64,000 nt of DNA from Hyalella azteca (lineage: Eukaryota; Arthropoda; Malacostraca; Amphipoda; Hyalellidae), in the NCBI RefSeq assembly GCF_000764305.2, contig NW_025938138.1, positions 209,738 to 273,737 of the forward strand, given 5' to 3'. Positions 45,101-56,254 of the stretch are shown here, one piece after another. Under the pieces are notes generated by a model. That model saw only the letters and a list, made by a program, of their open reading frames with translations, was not told the DNA's origin and made no database searches. Position numbers and translations under genes: made by a program. How positions within the stretch are numbered: the stretch's first letter is position 1; every line of letters starts with the position of its first letter.

Positions 45101-45393
45101 ATTCGCGAACTCTGATCAGCACTGCGGTATTTACTGCCTCCGCACTCTGAAAGGCTTCGTCGATTCCATTCATTCTCAGTGCAACAGGTGAAATCATCGT
45201 TACCTGCGGTCTCTTTGGAACCATCGGCTTTTACCACTTGAGGGCGTCGGAATTAACCAAACTTCCGAAAGATTTAAAACCATTTCATAGTTTCGGGACC
45301 GAAATAACGTCCTCAATGGCGTTGAGCCCAAACTTAGACGTCTTCGTGACCGGTCATCATGACCGAATGGTATGGTATACTCCTAGACTTTGA
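42172..45393 (+). pseudogene. Second copy of the WD40-like gene (gene 2), degenerate
   Basis: The six exons are 42172-42356, 42656-42773, 43324-43581, 43768-43958, 44711-44875 and 45046-45393. They match gene 1 exon for exon, with the same intron phases and GT/AG borders. Conserved pieces include SKFVREMEL in exon 1, ELQLWDLRFSSSPVGRI in exon 3, MAPDESCIVF in exon 4, and GFYHLRA and MALSPNLDVFVTG in exon 6. Three lesions are visible. Exon 2 is 118 nt and cannot be read through in one frame. Exon 4 shifts frame in a run of six A at 43910-43915. Exon 6 has an in-frame TGA at 45148-45150, where gene 1 has TGT (Cys). Sequencing error could explain the A run, but all three together favour a pseudogene. 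An AATAAA lies at 45424. Confidence 0.82.
42885..43068 (-). mobile_element. Old SINE in intron 2 of gene 2
   Basis: On the minus strand: GAGGTGGCCGAGTGATTTAG (A box), GGGGTTCAAGCCC (B box), a GAGTATCGGCGACAGCG block and a tail ending in ATTATTATT. It has the same orientation and intron position as 22955-23118 in gene 1. Confidence 0.7.
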
Positions 45394-45423
45394 ATCAGAC
45401 ATGAAAGAATTTTGAGAAGGTGC

Positions 45424-45429
45424 AATAAA
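45424..45429 (+). terminator. Poly(A) signal AATAAA of gene 2
   Basis: AATAAA 31 bases after the stop codon of the last exon, followed by A/T-rich sequence. Confidence 0.5.
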
Positions 45430-45880
45430 ACATTTATTGGTCTTCAACAGTTGGCCTCCAAAAGTTTTGCGTTCAAAATTCAATTGAGAAGGGTGTAGAC
45501 AACCGAGACAGGGATCTTAGTTGTGAAATTAAGTAGTTATGTGGGTGGAACTTCCTTTATTTATCTACTGTCTCTCTTTTGCTGCTAGACGTCTTATGTA
45601 AGTCGATACTTTCTATGAATTATCTTTCATTAATTGAAGATACTTTCCATAAATACTTGTGGGCCATGAACGATTTCAGAACGATTTTTAGCATATTTAT
45701 TGGCAACTTTCAATTTTAAATTTGAATATTGCACCTATCTCCAAGAAACTGATGAAATATTAGTGTGCTTGTATTAAAATACTAGATTGTAATCGTGTAA
45801 ACTAATTTCTTACCTTAAAAATATATTATTCATTTATTATTTTCAGGTATATCTTATTTTGTGAATTGGTTGTTATTTTC

Positions 45881-47205
45881 CTCGTGCAAAATTAATGGCA
45901 ACCTTTACATAAAATCAATTTAACTCATCATTGTTGATCAAGAAAATTCTAGGTCGATCTGAGGATGACTCTACAACATTCCAGAACCTTGCAAAACACT
46001 ATGTGGCTATACTGTAAACCTATACGCCAAGTTTGCGCTTGCTCAGTTAGCCGTTGGAAGCAGTCGTATAAATACATCTCCAAGTTTTCTGAATTCAATT
46101 ATGGCAAAGACTTCTGAATACTCACAGGACATAAGGAAATGTGTAGTTGAACTACACAACAAAAGAAATGGATATCGAAAAATATCATCAACTCTGAATG
46201 TTCCAATTTCATCCGTAAGGAATATTATTGTCAAGTTCAGGAATGATGGGACCACTGCTAATCGGGCACAAACCGGTCATAATCGAAAATTAGCCGAAAG
46301 AGATGTGCGTTCCTGCATGAAAATAGTAAATAAAGACCCGAAGATCATTTCCAAGGAATTGCAATCACATTTGGCTAGTACTGGAAAAATTGTGGATGTG
46401 TCAACAGTGCGACGCTACCTGAACCGTGAGGGCCTTCACGGGCGTGTACCAAGGATGAAGCCACTGTTGAAGCCAATTCACAAGGAGAAGCGTTTGGAGT
46501 TTGCCAGGAAGCACATCGATGCTACTCAAGCAGAGCTCAATAATATATTGTGGTCGGACGAGACAAAGCTTGAACTTTTTGGTGTGAATGACAACCGCTT
46601 TGTATGGAGGAAATCTGGTGAAGCTCTGCTGGAAAAGAACACTCTACCTACTGTGAAGCATGGTGGTGGGTCCATCATGTTGTGGGGATGCTTTGCTGAT
46701 GCAGGTACTGGGAATATTTCTGTGATAGAGGGCATATCATGAATTCTGAAGGATATAAAGACATTTTAACTGAAAATGTTAATTAAGCAATCGGCAAGAA
46801 AACTGCATCTTGGACGGGCATTTGTCTTTCAACAGGATAACGACCCTAAGCACACAAGCAAATCAACACAGAAACATTTTGCTATACACGAAAATTGAGA
46901 GTGTTGGAATTGCCTTCCCAAAGCCCAGATTTAAATCCAATTGAAAATTTATGGTTGGAACTCATGAGGCGTGTTCATAAAAGAAGACCCAGCAACATCG
47001 AAGAATTGAAGACTTTTGCCATGGAAGAGTGGCGCAAGATTCCTACTAAAACATGCCAACACCTCGTAGAAACATACAAGAATAATTAAGCATCTGTCTG
47101 CTATCATTGCTGCCAATGGAGGTCACACAAAGTATTAATTTAGAGTTGCCAACAATTTATATGTTTTTTCCAAATGTTGCCATTACTTTCGCTTTTGTTG
47201 TTTTG
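45881..47205 (+). mobile_element. Tc1-like DNA transposon (decayed)
   Basis: The transposase remnants are flanked by inverted repeats. TTAATGGCAACCTTTACAT at about 45892 corresponds to the complement of the right end, TAATGGCAACATTTGGAAA, at about 47164-47190. The outer ends are diverged, so the exact borders and the TA duplication are not fixed. Confidence 0.8.
46101..47089 (+). pseudogene. Tc1-like transposase, frame-broken
   Basis: The first frame (46101-46742, 213 codons) starts with a paired-type HTH (SQDIRKCVVELHNKRNGYRK, SVRNIIVKFRNDGTTANR). A second HTH region follows (STVRRYLNREGLHGR), then the first catalytic block ILWSDETKLELFG. After the stop at 46742 the protein continues in other frames: EGYKDILTENV, then FVFQQDNDPKHTS with the second catalytic Asp. 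The last frame (46895-47089) has SQSPDLNPIENLWLELMRRV with the third acidic residue (Glu or Asp in DDE/DD34E). All three acidic residues are therefore present, but at least three frame breaks and an in-frame TAA separate them. Confidence 0.9.
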
Positions 47206-47663
47206 CTAATAAATGTAAATACAACAAAGATCTAACGTTTTACTATCCGTTATGCACAGTAATTAGATGTTCTTCGATCAATTTAACTAAAAATAAATGC
47301 AGAAATTGCAATAAATGCTTCAAATTATATTATTTCTCAAATTAAATATTTTTAAGCGTGTTGTCAATAAATATGCGCGTAACTTAAGTCGCCACTCAGC
47401 AGATGCTGCACTTACCTCGCCACTCGTCGCAATAATACCGTACAATACTGGCCAGAACTACGACTTTTAGGGTTCGATCGCCACGTGATGGCTACGAAGC
47501 TTTTTGGATCGCGCTAGAAAGATATGGTTCAGTTTTGTTCATAAAATAGATCGTTTCTGTTGAAGGCCGGCGACTTGAGTGATGTGGCGACGTTATCGGC
47601 ATTCTTCGAAACACAAAAGTCACGCATTGAATTACTTTTGTTTCTTACTAGATTAAGAGGGTA

Positions 47664-48720
47664 TACTCGTTAATTTTCATGGTGCAGATTTAATTCCATA
47701 ACCTCGCTTCATCCTCAGTCCGAGTAGTGAGGATAATTTGCTACTGGTAGAGTAAAAGATAATTTCGATTAATGTATCAATTTGTTTTGGGGCGTCATTA
47801 TAGCAACCTGTGAGGAAATCCACATGCTGGAGGCTGATGTGTAATTAGTAAGCCTTCATAACAATGATTCAGCCGAATAAATTAAAAAAAATATTCATTT
47901 TTTTAAATATTAATTATGAATAGATTCGCGGGAACGTATATTAAATTTAAACCGTTCAAGTTGACATCGGCTTTCCGATTACAGCCCGATCTCACTTAGT
48001 GTAATTTCATTCTATTTATTAACAATATCTGTCTATTGACAACTGCTTGTTGAGCTTTAGTTATAAATGATTGAGAAGTCTGCTCTTATTTCGGTAAAGA
48101 TACTGAGCTCAGGTGAATGCATTATTGCTCAGCAGTTGTGGAGTGAAAATAGCTCAGTTAGAGATGAAAAAATTGCACGAATACAACTGAACGATTAGTG
48201 TTCAGTAGCTATGTATATAAAACATTATATACTACAAATTATGTATTAGTTCTCTTAATAGCTGGATAATTCTTAATATTTTGAAACCCGTTGCCCCATT
48301 GCTGGGTAAGGATGTACGTGTCTAAAAGTAAGTATGCCTATAAAGTGCTTCTTACGTCAGTGAAGGTATTGACATACGTAAGTAAAGACATAATTTTACG
48401 CTGTTTTAGTTTTGTGATGTTTCACGTGTGCGTGCTGCCACGCTTCAGAATGGCGTCAATATATTATTTCATTTTAATAAAACGTTAGATTTCTGTAAAG
48501 TAATTTTAAAACTTGCCAAGCTCCAGCGAAAAACATTGCAAAAAAAGTCTAAAATATCTTGCCAAAAATCTGTACGTTAGCATTAAACACGAACAATGAT
48601 CTGATTTGATGATCGTAATGATCTTTATAATAAAATTAATTTCAAACAGCAATCTTTTTCGGAACTGAAAAAAGTCTTAAACTCGGACATACTTATAGCA
48701 CAACCAAGGCAACCTTCGTA
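47664..48720 (+). repeat. Interspersed repeat family R, copy C
   Basis: Starts with the CCTCGCTTCATCCTCAGTCC block seen at position 31. It continues with GAGGAAATCCACATGCTGGA and the part equivalent to 400-587, including an unoccupied AAAATAGC at the hAT target. It ends in the CACAACC...GCAACCTTCGT stretch shared with 13090. The right end merges into the 22-bp array. Confidence 0.75.
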
Positions 48721-49287
48721 CTAAGGCAGCCTTCACATCGTGCTTAGGCCGCCTTCACATCGTGCTTAGGCAGCCTTCACATCGTGCTTAGGCCGCCTTC
48801 ACATCGTGTTTAGATAACCTTCACATTGTGCTTAGGCCGCCTTCACATCGTGCTTAGGCAGCCTTCACATCGTGCTTAGGCCGCCTTCACATCGTGCTTA
48901 GGCAGCCTTCACATCGTGCTTAGGCAGCTACCTTCACATCGTGCTTAGGCTGCCTTCACATCGTGCTTAGCCAGCCTTCACATCGTGTTTAGATAACCTT
49001 CACATCGTGCTTAGGCAGCCTTCACATCGTGCTTAGGCAGCCTTCACATCGTGCTTATGCAGCCTTCACATCGTGCTTAGGCAGCCTTCACATCGTGCTT
49101 AGGCAGCCTTCACATCGTGCTTAGGCCGCCTTCACATCGTGCTTAGCCAGCCTTCACATCGTGCTTAGCCAGCCTTCACATCGTGTTTAGATAACCTTCA
49201 CATCGTGCTTAGGCAGCCTTCACATCGTGCTTAGCTAGCCTTATCACATCGTACTTATTAGGCAGCCTTCACATCGTGCTTAGGATG
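48721..49287. repeat. 22-bp satellite array, about 26 units
   Basis: Units of CTTCACATCGTGCTTAGGCA plus two bases, with variants ending GGCCGC, GCCAGC and a recurring GATAAC type that appears about every ten units. A single related unit, TTCGTGCTTAGGCAGCC, is present at 13108 in copy B of repeat R. Confidence 0.93.
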
Positions 49288-49289
49288 AT

Positions 49290-50795
49290 TCCTTAGGACA
49301 AAATCAGTCAATGCTCTACTGTATAAGCGGAGCAAACTGTAATGAGGTCAGAGGCCTGATAAGTTTAAAAATTATCCGGTGCTTCAGCCAAGGTACTGAA
49401 CACATGCTATGACTTCGTCGGTAACGATCACAGAGAACTCGTCTAAATTCATGCACTTTTGGGGGTTCATGTCAATCAATGTCGTACTAACACATTTCTA
49501 GGTTCAGTCATCGGAGCACTAGTGACTATGTTGCTATATGCTTATAGTTCTAACTTGTCCCATACTTTATAATGTGTGGTAAATTGCTGCTCCCCAATGG
49601 AAATCGCATCACTTTTTTGACTCTCAATGACAACAAACAACCTCAATTCCTCATATAAGTTAAATGTTTAAATTGGTCAGGATTTTGCAATTTGCGGAAC
49701 CAAACGATAAAACTTTGTTATTGACAACATATTTTGGATACGGAAAAGGCGATTCACTAGCACCGTCATAATATCACAGTACAACCTCAAATAAATGTCC
49801 GAATATTTTGTATTATTCAAGTCTCTCCGCTGTAACCGTCGAAGCCTCCAATTTGAACGAGTTTGAGAAGTTTGGTAAAATTCTGGGGAGATTTATGCGA
49901 CAGTAAAAGCTTTGGCTAGACGTTACTGACACCTTTCTAAATGAAAGAAAGTCCAGTCAACATATTTAATTAAGAACGATGTTGATGGATCTGGTCAAAA
50001 GACAGATTCTTAAGATCCTACATGGACACGTACTAGTCCCGAATTTACAAGAATCAGTGACAGACCTAATTAACCTAGCCTAATATTCAACTGTAATAAA
50101 CCCATGAATCCGATAAAGTATTGACACGGTAAAGTGTTCGCAATCACGTCTGACATTATTCATATTTATCCAAGCAGTACGTAAAACGAGAAGCGCAACG
50201 AAGCTCGTGCAAAGTCAACACAAATGTTAAACAGACAAACTTTTTGATAATTATTTCAATTATTATAATAATATCGAATAATTTGCAAATTATAAGCTGG
50301 ATTGAATTTAACAATTCTACCTAAACTCTAACTCGAGTTATAATAATAAGCTTACGTCATAATGAAATTTCTATCCTCATAACTTTGCGTAGTACATTTT
50401 CATTTCGTTTTTTACAAAATTTGTAATCTAAGCAGAATCGAGAATTGTTTTCACAACTTGGATGTTCACCGTTAGCGATGGATAATAAAGAATTATTTAT
50501 TAATGTATTATGATTCACACGCTTGAATAGTTGTACGAATATCGTAGGTGAGAATTAAAGTTTTACGCTTGTGTTATGCGTTGACATCATCTCAGAACAT
50601 CTTCTTAGTCAGAACGTCTCCCATGTTAATACTACTTTCGCTAGAACATGTTATGCTGACGTTCTTATTGAGAATTTTATGAATGAGTATTATCGTTTCT
50701 CGATCAGATTAGTTTTTCTTGTATTTGCAGTTGAGAATATAATGAATTATTAAAAAAATGAAATTCATTCACTAACTGCTATTTGTGATCAGAAA
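49290..50795. other. No recognised feature
   Basis: AT-rich sequence with short open frames (longest 60 codons at 50571-50753). No domain, RNA gene or repeat was seen. Confidence 0.5.
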
Positions 50796-50799
50796 ATCA

Positions 50800-51800
50800 T
50801 CTCATAGTATAATATAGTATAGTATAGTATCTTTGGCATTGATGAATAGGCCTGGATAGGCCTGTCGCCGATTCTTGTACTTTTCTTGACTAGACTGGCC
50901 TTTTGATCAAATCTTTTCAACAGAAGGCAGATTTAAAATCGCTTCTAGATTTCAGTTGTTCCGTAGGATACGAGGCATTCTAAGACTAAACATATGCTCA
51001 TGCATGGCATTGTCTAGTCTGTTCTTGAACGCGTTCATACTCGGAGCGTCAACAACATCTTCAGGGAGGCTGTTCCACATGTCGGTGATTCGAAGCGAGA
51101 AGAAATGTCACGTGGATAAGTTGCACCGCAGTTTTTTAGTTTGTAGCTGTGGCCCCTGGTGTTGGTTCTTGTTTCAAATTCTAGTAATCCTTCTGGGACC
51201 TTGTACAAACCATGAGTATACTTGTATACTTCAATGAGGTCACCACGCAGGCGACGATAAACGGAGACTGGGAAGCTTCATAATCTTCAATCTTTCTTCA
51301 TAAGACTTGCCCTTTAAGCCTGGAATTATCCTTGCTGCACGTCTTTGAACACTCTGAACTAAATTTTTGTCATTTTCAAGTCTTGGTGACCACACAACGT
51401 TTCCAAACTCTAGGTTCGGGCGCACGACAGTGGTGAACAACAGCTTCATCATTTCTATATCTAGGTACTCGTAGGAGCGTCTGATCAGCCCAGGCTGTTT
51501 ATTAGATTTATTAACTTGCGTTTCAATATGCCTAGAAAATTTTATTTAGCTCCTTGTCGACACAAACTCCAAGATCTTTTTCCACGCAAGTCTTCTCAAT
51601 CATAACCCTCTCGTTGCAACCGTGTCTCCTCATGCTGTAAGCTTGCTGTTCATTGTTCTTGCCGAGGTGAAGTACTTTACACTTGTCAGCATTGAAACGC
51701 AGCTGCCACGCATCAGCCCAGTCAACTAAACTATCAAGATCATTTTGCAGTTGCATTTTATTTGACGCATCCTTAACTGTATTATAAACTTTCGTGTAAT
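50800..51800 (-). mobile_element. CR1-like LINE, 5'-truncated 3' end
   Basis: On the minus strand it starts within RT at TKVYNTVKDASNKMQLQNDL and continues DSLVDWADAWQLRFNADKCK, VLHLGKNNEQQAYSMRRHGC and EKDLGVCVDKEL. It then runs into the block NLEFGNVVWSPRLENDKNLV at 51240-51452. It is the same family as 26389/33540-34530, mostly with the same residues. The 3' end carries GAATCGGCGACAGGCCTATC and an ATACT-type microsatellite (50804-50830), as CR1 tails do. Frame breaks are present. Confidence 0.87.
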
Positions 51801-51964
51801 AAATAGAACAACATGAATAGAGCAACAAAATATTTCGGGAAAGATCAATAATTTTCATTCATCGTCACATCTAAAACTTCCTCCTATATGCTAGTCTTGA
51901 TGGCAAGCTCTTGCTCCACATTTTTATACATTTGGTATAGATATATAAGTATTTAATCGAGCGA

Positions 51965-51970
51965 TTTATT
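51965..51970 (-). terminator. Candidate poly(A) signal of the PAN/fucolectin gene
   Basis: AATAAA on the minus strand about 200 bases after the stop codon at 52167. Confidence 0.4.
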
Positions 51971-52166
51971 CCGAACGCACGTTCTTCGGGCATTTATGAT
52001 GCGAACTACGGGCTCAGGCAATTACTGCCAATTGGCGCTGAGAATGTCGAGAAAAGCCTAGAAATTAGAATTTGATTGAAATATCTGAATTATTCATAAA
52101 TATTCTAATGTAAGGGTATGGTATTTTCACCTTTTGACTCTCCGCAGATAGTGTTTGTTCCGTCAT

Positions 52167-54720
52167 CTAATACACGTCGATGACTTGAATTTCTGACACC
52201 TCCAATATGAAAGTGTCGTATGGGTGAGCGACATGTTTGTAGATGGCGGCGTAGCGGCTGCAGCGGGGAGGCGACACCTCAAACTCATGCCACGCTTCCC
52301 CGGAGGGGACCGGCCCGTCGATGGCACCCACCACGTCGTACTGGCTAAAGTCCATGGCAGTCGGGGGCTCGTCGTTGCCAAGCAGAACCTGAGGTAAAAT
52401 TTCTTAACTTGATTCTTGTGTCACTTTGTAAACCTAAACTTGCATTTGAAAGAATCTCATATCCAGCAGAACGTAGCTGAACATTATTGATCATTTACAG
52501 AAATAAATTCAGAGCACAGAAATTCAGTAACTGCGTAAGGTGACTCTCTCATAAAAGCCTCGGACGCGTCTGAATGGTAATTTTACATTTTGAGTTGATC
52601 TCGTGACAAGTAAAGATGGCAGCTGCAATCTAGTGGTGGGGGAAATTTATGAATAAGCGGACTGTATATGATGAAGTGGACCAAGGACGAAAGTTCTTCA
52701 GTATCGAAAACCTCATTGAACGAACGGTTCGAGGTAATTTGAGACCTAAACCAATCGCAGAGAGACTTCTAGCAGTTCCTTGGGAAACGAGGTGCTGAGA
52801 GGGCAGGGCGTCCGTTCCGAACAAGAGCTATAGGAAGCTGTCAATATAACACATCGCATAGCACTGCGATATTCGTTTATAGTCCCAAGAGAATATTGAA
52901 AAATTACCCTCGTATTCGCAAAACCTTTCCTATGAGCAGGTGTCATCAGCAAGAATGAGTGGTTAAACGAAATTTTTCCTATTGCCTAATTTATACACAA
53001 AAGTCTACGATTTCATAAAGCATTTTTTTATTAAAATTATGTGAAGAGTTTCGCTCATTTTTTAGTATTTTTAGGCAGTTAGTTGGAGCAGAACAGAGAA
53101 GTTTAAATGCAGTTGAGTGAAGCTGGAAGAGATAATTTCCTTCGGAAAAATTTTTCAACTCATGGAACCTGAGATAGAAGACACAAATGTTTTATTTACA
53201 AGAGATTGATAAGTCACGCAATTTTTAGTACCAAATGCATATAAATTTACCTGAATGTCTCTAACTCGTGCACTTGCGCCTACGTAGGGGAGCAGCCGAA
53301 CTTTCTTCACAAACACTGAGCCCATTAAGTTGACGACCAGCCAAGGCTTCGGATACGCTCCTGTGGCGTCCGAGTGATATCTTGTGCTGTTGAGGCCGTC
53401 AACCGCATTTTCTGGGACACTGGGAAAGTATTTTCAGAATTCACATGACAGTCGTTGTTTAAAAAAAAATAAAAACAATAATAACAATAGCCCTGCGACC
53501 GGCCATTTAAAATATTTAGAGGGCTAATATTTTGGATCAATTTTGGTGTTCAAGTTTAGCGAAAGAAATGCGAATAAACATTTATTAATTCACTGCATAG
53601 CCTGCCAACTTGTCAAGTCATGGTTATGTCAAGTCATGTTATGCATGATAAATTATACTGTATCGATAAACACAGTTTTGAATAATTGTACAATAGATGA
53701 CGGTACAAATATAATTCGACTAATGAGAAACATCAAATAAGTTTGCGATAAGCATGATGTTGATTAATAGAATCTGTAGAAGAGTTTCTATGTAAACATT
53801 GACGAAAACAAAACGCAGAGAACGAAAATAAGACGATTATTTTTTTTGATAAATCGGTTAATGACATGAAAAAATCAATTGTTAATGAAAATAAATATTA
53901 CGCACATGTAAAAAGTTAACCTCTACGCTACTAACTACGTGTCGTAGTGAGGGACGGCGGTGACGGGCTTCCCACCAGCCATTTCCCTGGAGGTGTTGGT
54001 GGCGACCGCAGGGCGGAAATCGGAGACTTGGCTTCCTGGCACCGTAAATTTCGACACCATGCACACGCCTAAATGAAATATTCAGAATACCATAGATATA
54101 TTGCACATGTAAATGGCACTCCAAACGCAGCTTGAGTACTCAAGGCCAAGCATGCTCAATATCATTATACTCGTTTCATTACATCCATTCGATTACATAA
54201 CATCCAACCAATAATCATTATCTATGTTAAACCGTATGTGCACAGCACGATACATCAACGCTCATATTATTCGAAGCAACGCTTTCTTTTAATCAAACAA
54301 CAAATCTGTACTCTAGAAAGAAAATATGAATTTGACAACTAATAGCGAGTGTGGAATTGTGCAAGCTCATCGCAAACGCAGCTCCTACATTTTCAAACAT
54401 TTCATCGAAAACGCAGCTACTACATTTTCGAACATTTCTACGGTAACAAATGCCATTATACCTCAAATTACAAAACATAACATTATTGACATAAGAAGCA
54501 TACCGTTCTCATGTTGGAAGGCTTCACATTTGTGTGTGGTGCAGAGCAGGCTACACCGGAGGAGAGTGCCCGTCGGCCGAGACACGCGCACGTCTGACGG
54601 CAACATGCATGTGGTCGGACGTAGCGAGTTCACCCAGAGGACGGACTCTGCTTCCCCCGCCACGAAGTAGTTCCAGAAAAACAGGATGCACGCGCAATAA
54701 TACATTCTTTTTTTCATCAT
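52167..54720 (-). CDS. Secreted protein with PAN/apple-like and F5/8-C/fucolectin-like domains, four exons
   Basis: On the minus strand the exons are 54720-54504, 54068-53939, 53419-53251 and 52388-52167. Together they give 738 nt (245 residues plus stop) with GT/AG borders and consistent phases. Residues 1-24 form a signal peptide (MMKKRMYYCACILFFWNYFV, then AGEA). Residues 50-80 (LRCSLLCTTHKCEAFQHENG, VCMVSKFT) have the C-x3-C-x4-C-x-A-F pattern of PAN/apple domains. From about residue 115, VPENAVDGLNSTRYHSDA, then PWLVVNLMGSVFVKKVRLLP and, at the end, CSRYAAIYKHVA and LEVSEIQVIDVY match the galactose-binding-like beta-sandwich of fucolectin/F5/8 type C proteins. A secreted carbohydrate-binding role, as in tachylectin-4-type immune lectins, is plausible but inferred. 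The start ATG could be the first or second Met. Confidence 0.85.
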
Positions 54721-56075
54721 TGTTGGATTTAGTTCGTTGGATTTAGTTTTAAATCTAATTATGTTTATTCAAAATTCTTTATATCAGTTGTTCCTGCAAC
54801 AGTGTTCAAAGTAAGTATCATGTTTTGTGAGATATTCAAAACGCGAGTATACTTTAAAATAAGAATATTAATATTGCTGCAGATGCCTTATTAAATCAAA
54901 ACTAATTTTTAGCCCTTTTCCACGGGTTAATCACCTAAAAGCCGTGCATTTTTTAAGTTAAATATAGCGGATTACCATGGTAATATAAAATAAGAGCGTT
55001 CTAGCATAGGTTAGATAAACTGATTTATCACCACCAGTTGCAACCAAGGTCCAGCTCAACCAAGGTCCAGCTCACTGCTCAGTTGTCCCGATTAGTTCGA
55101 GCCTGATTTGGTGCTTTAGTAGCAAACGTAATCTCTTTAACCAAGATCTCCTTATCCAATGACCATTATTAATACAGTTATAGTTCAGCGTATGAACACT
55201 CTTTTAATGGATTAATCGCCACCGGCTACAACTCTGGTTTTAATCCAGGACAATGAACCAATCTGTAGAACAGGGTTAATGTAATATTACCCAGAATATT
55301 TGGCCCAGTCTACCCGTTTCAAAGCCCGGCCACATTGATCCAACCATCATTCTTAATCAGGTTGCGCTCTAAATATTTGTAACCATCACCGTTACTGAAG
55401 TACGTTTAACCCAGGGCTCACGCTGAATTCTATATTGAGTTCACCAGAACAGTTTTCTCAATTATTTTAACCCTTTGAGCAGCATATTTTGGGTAATTTC
55501 TTCTAACCCAGGCCTATATAACCGAATGTTTACTCACCATCCTGGGAATTTGATCCTAGGTGCGAATTGACTACTTCGCCTGCGTACTTACTTTTACATG
55601 GCACAATAATATACGTTTAAAAATTACTTTTTAAAGACAACACTTCCAAAGAATCCAGTACGGTATCTCCAATCTTACAGATGTACAATGAATTTCTCAT
55701 CTAATTTTCGAAAATTAAAAAAATTTATTTTTCAATTTTTTTAATATATATACATTTTTTTAATATATAAATTTTTTTCAAAATTATTTATTCTGTTAAT
55801 TGATTCATGCATTTCCTCTGACTTCTCACAAGTGTGCAAAATTTCAGATCAATTAGACAGGTAAAAGTGTGTCAAATATCAGTTATAAGATTTGTAGCTG
55901 ACAAAATTATTTTTTCAATTTTTTTAATATTTAAAAAAAAAATTTTTTTAAATTTTAAAAATCATTTATTTTGACATTTGATTCATGCATTGTCTCCAAC
56001 TTTAAACAAGTGTGCAAAATTTCAGATCAATAGGATAAGTAGAAGTGTATTAAATTTAGATTACAAGATTTGTAG
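54721..56075. other. Non-coding; local diverged duplication at 55700-56050
   Basis: No gene was found. 55800-55880 and 55980-56060 share GTGCAAAATTTCAGATCAAT and the surrounding T/A-rich sequence, indicating an old direct duplication of about 175 bp. Confidence 0.55.
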
Positions 56076-56076
56076 C

Positions 56077-56109
<33 letters not shown>
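56077..56109. repeat. (AGAC)n microsatellite
   Basis: Eight perfect AGAC units with a final AAAC variant. Confidence 0.95.
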
Positions 56110-56113
<4 letters not shown>

Positions 56114-56254
56114 AGAAGTGAAGTTAAAGAGAAGTGTTGTAAAAAATAACTAGCTTTTTAAGCCTAGCTGTATAATAGGTGCGACCGAAAGCGAAAGTTT
56201 TTCATTACAATGTTATAGAACATCAAATAGTTATAATTATATACAATCAATTAT

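Noticed and set aside
48721..49287. Possible CRISPR array (regular 22-bp repetition)
   Set aside because: Units are contiguous with no unique spacers, and the context is a eukaryotic repeat. It is a satellite.
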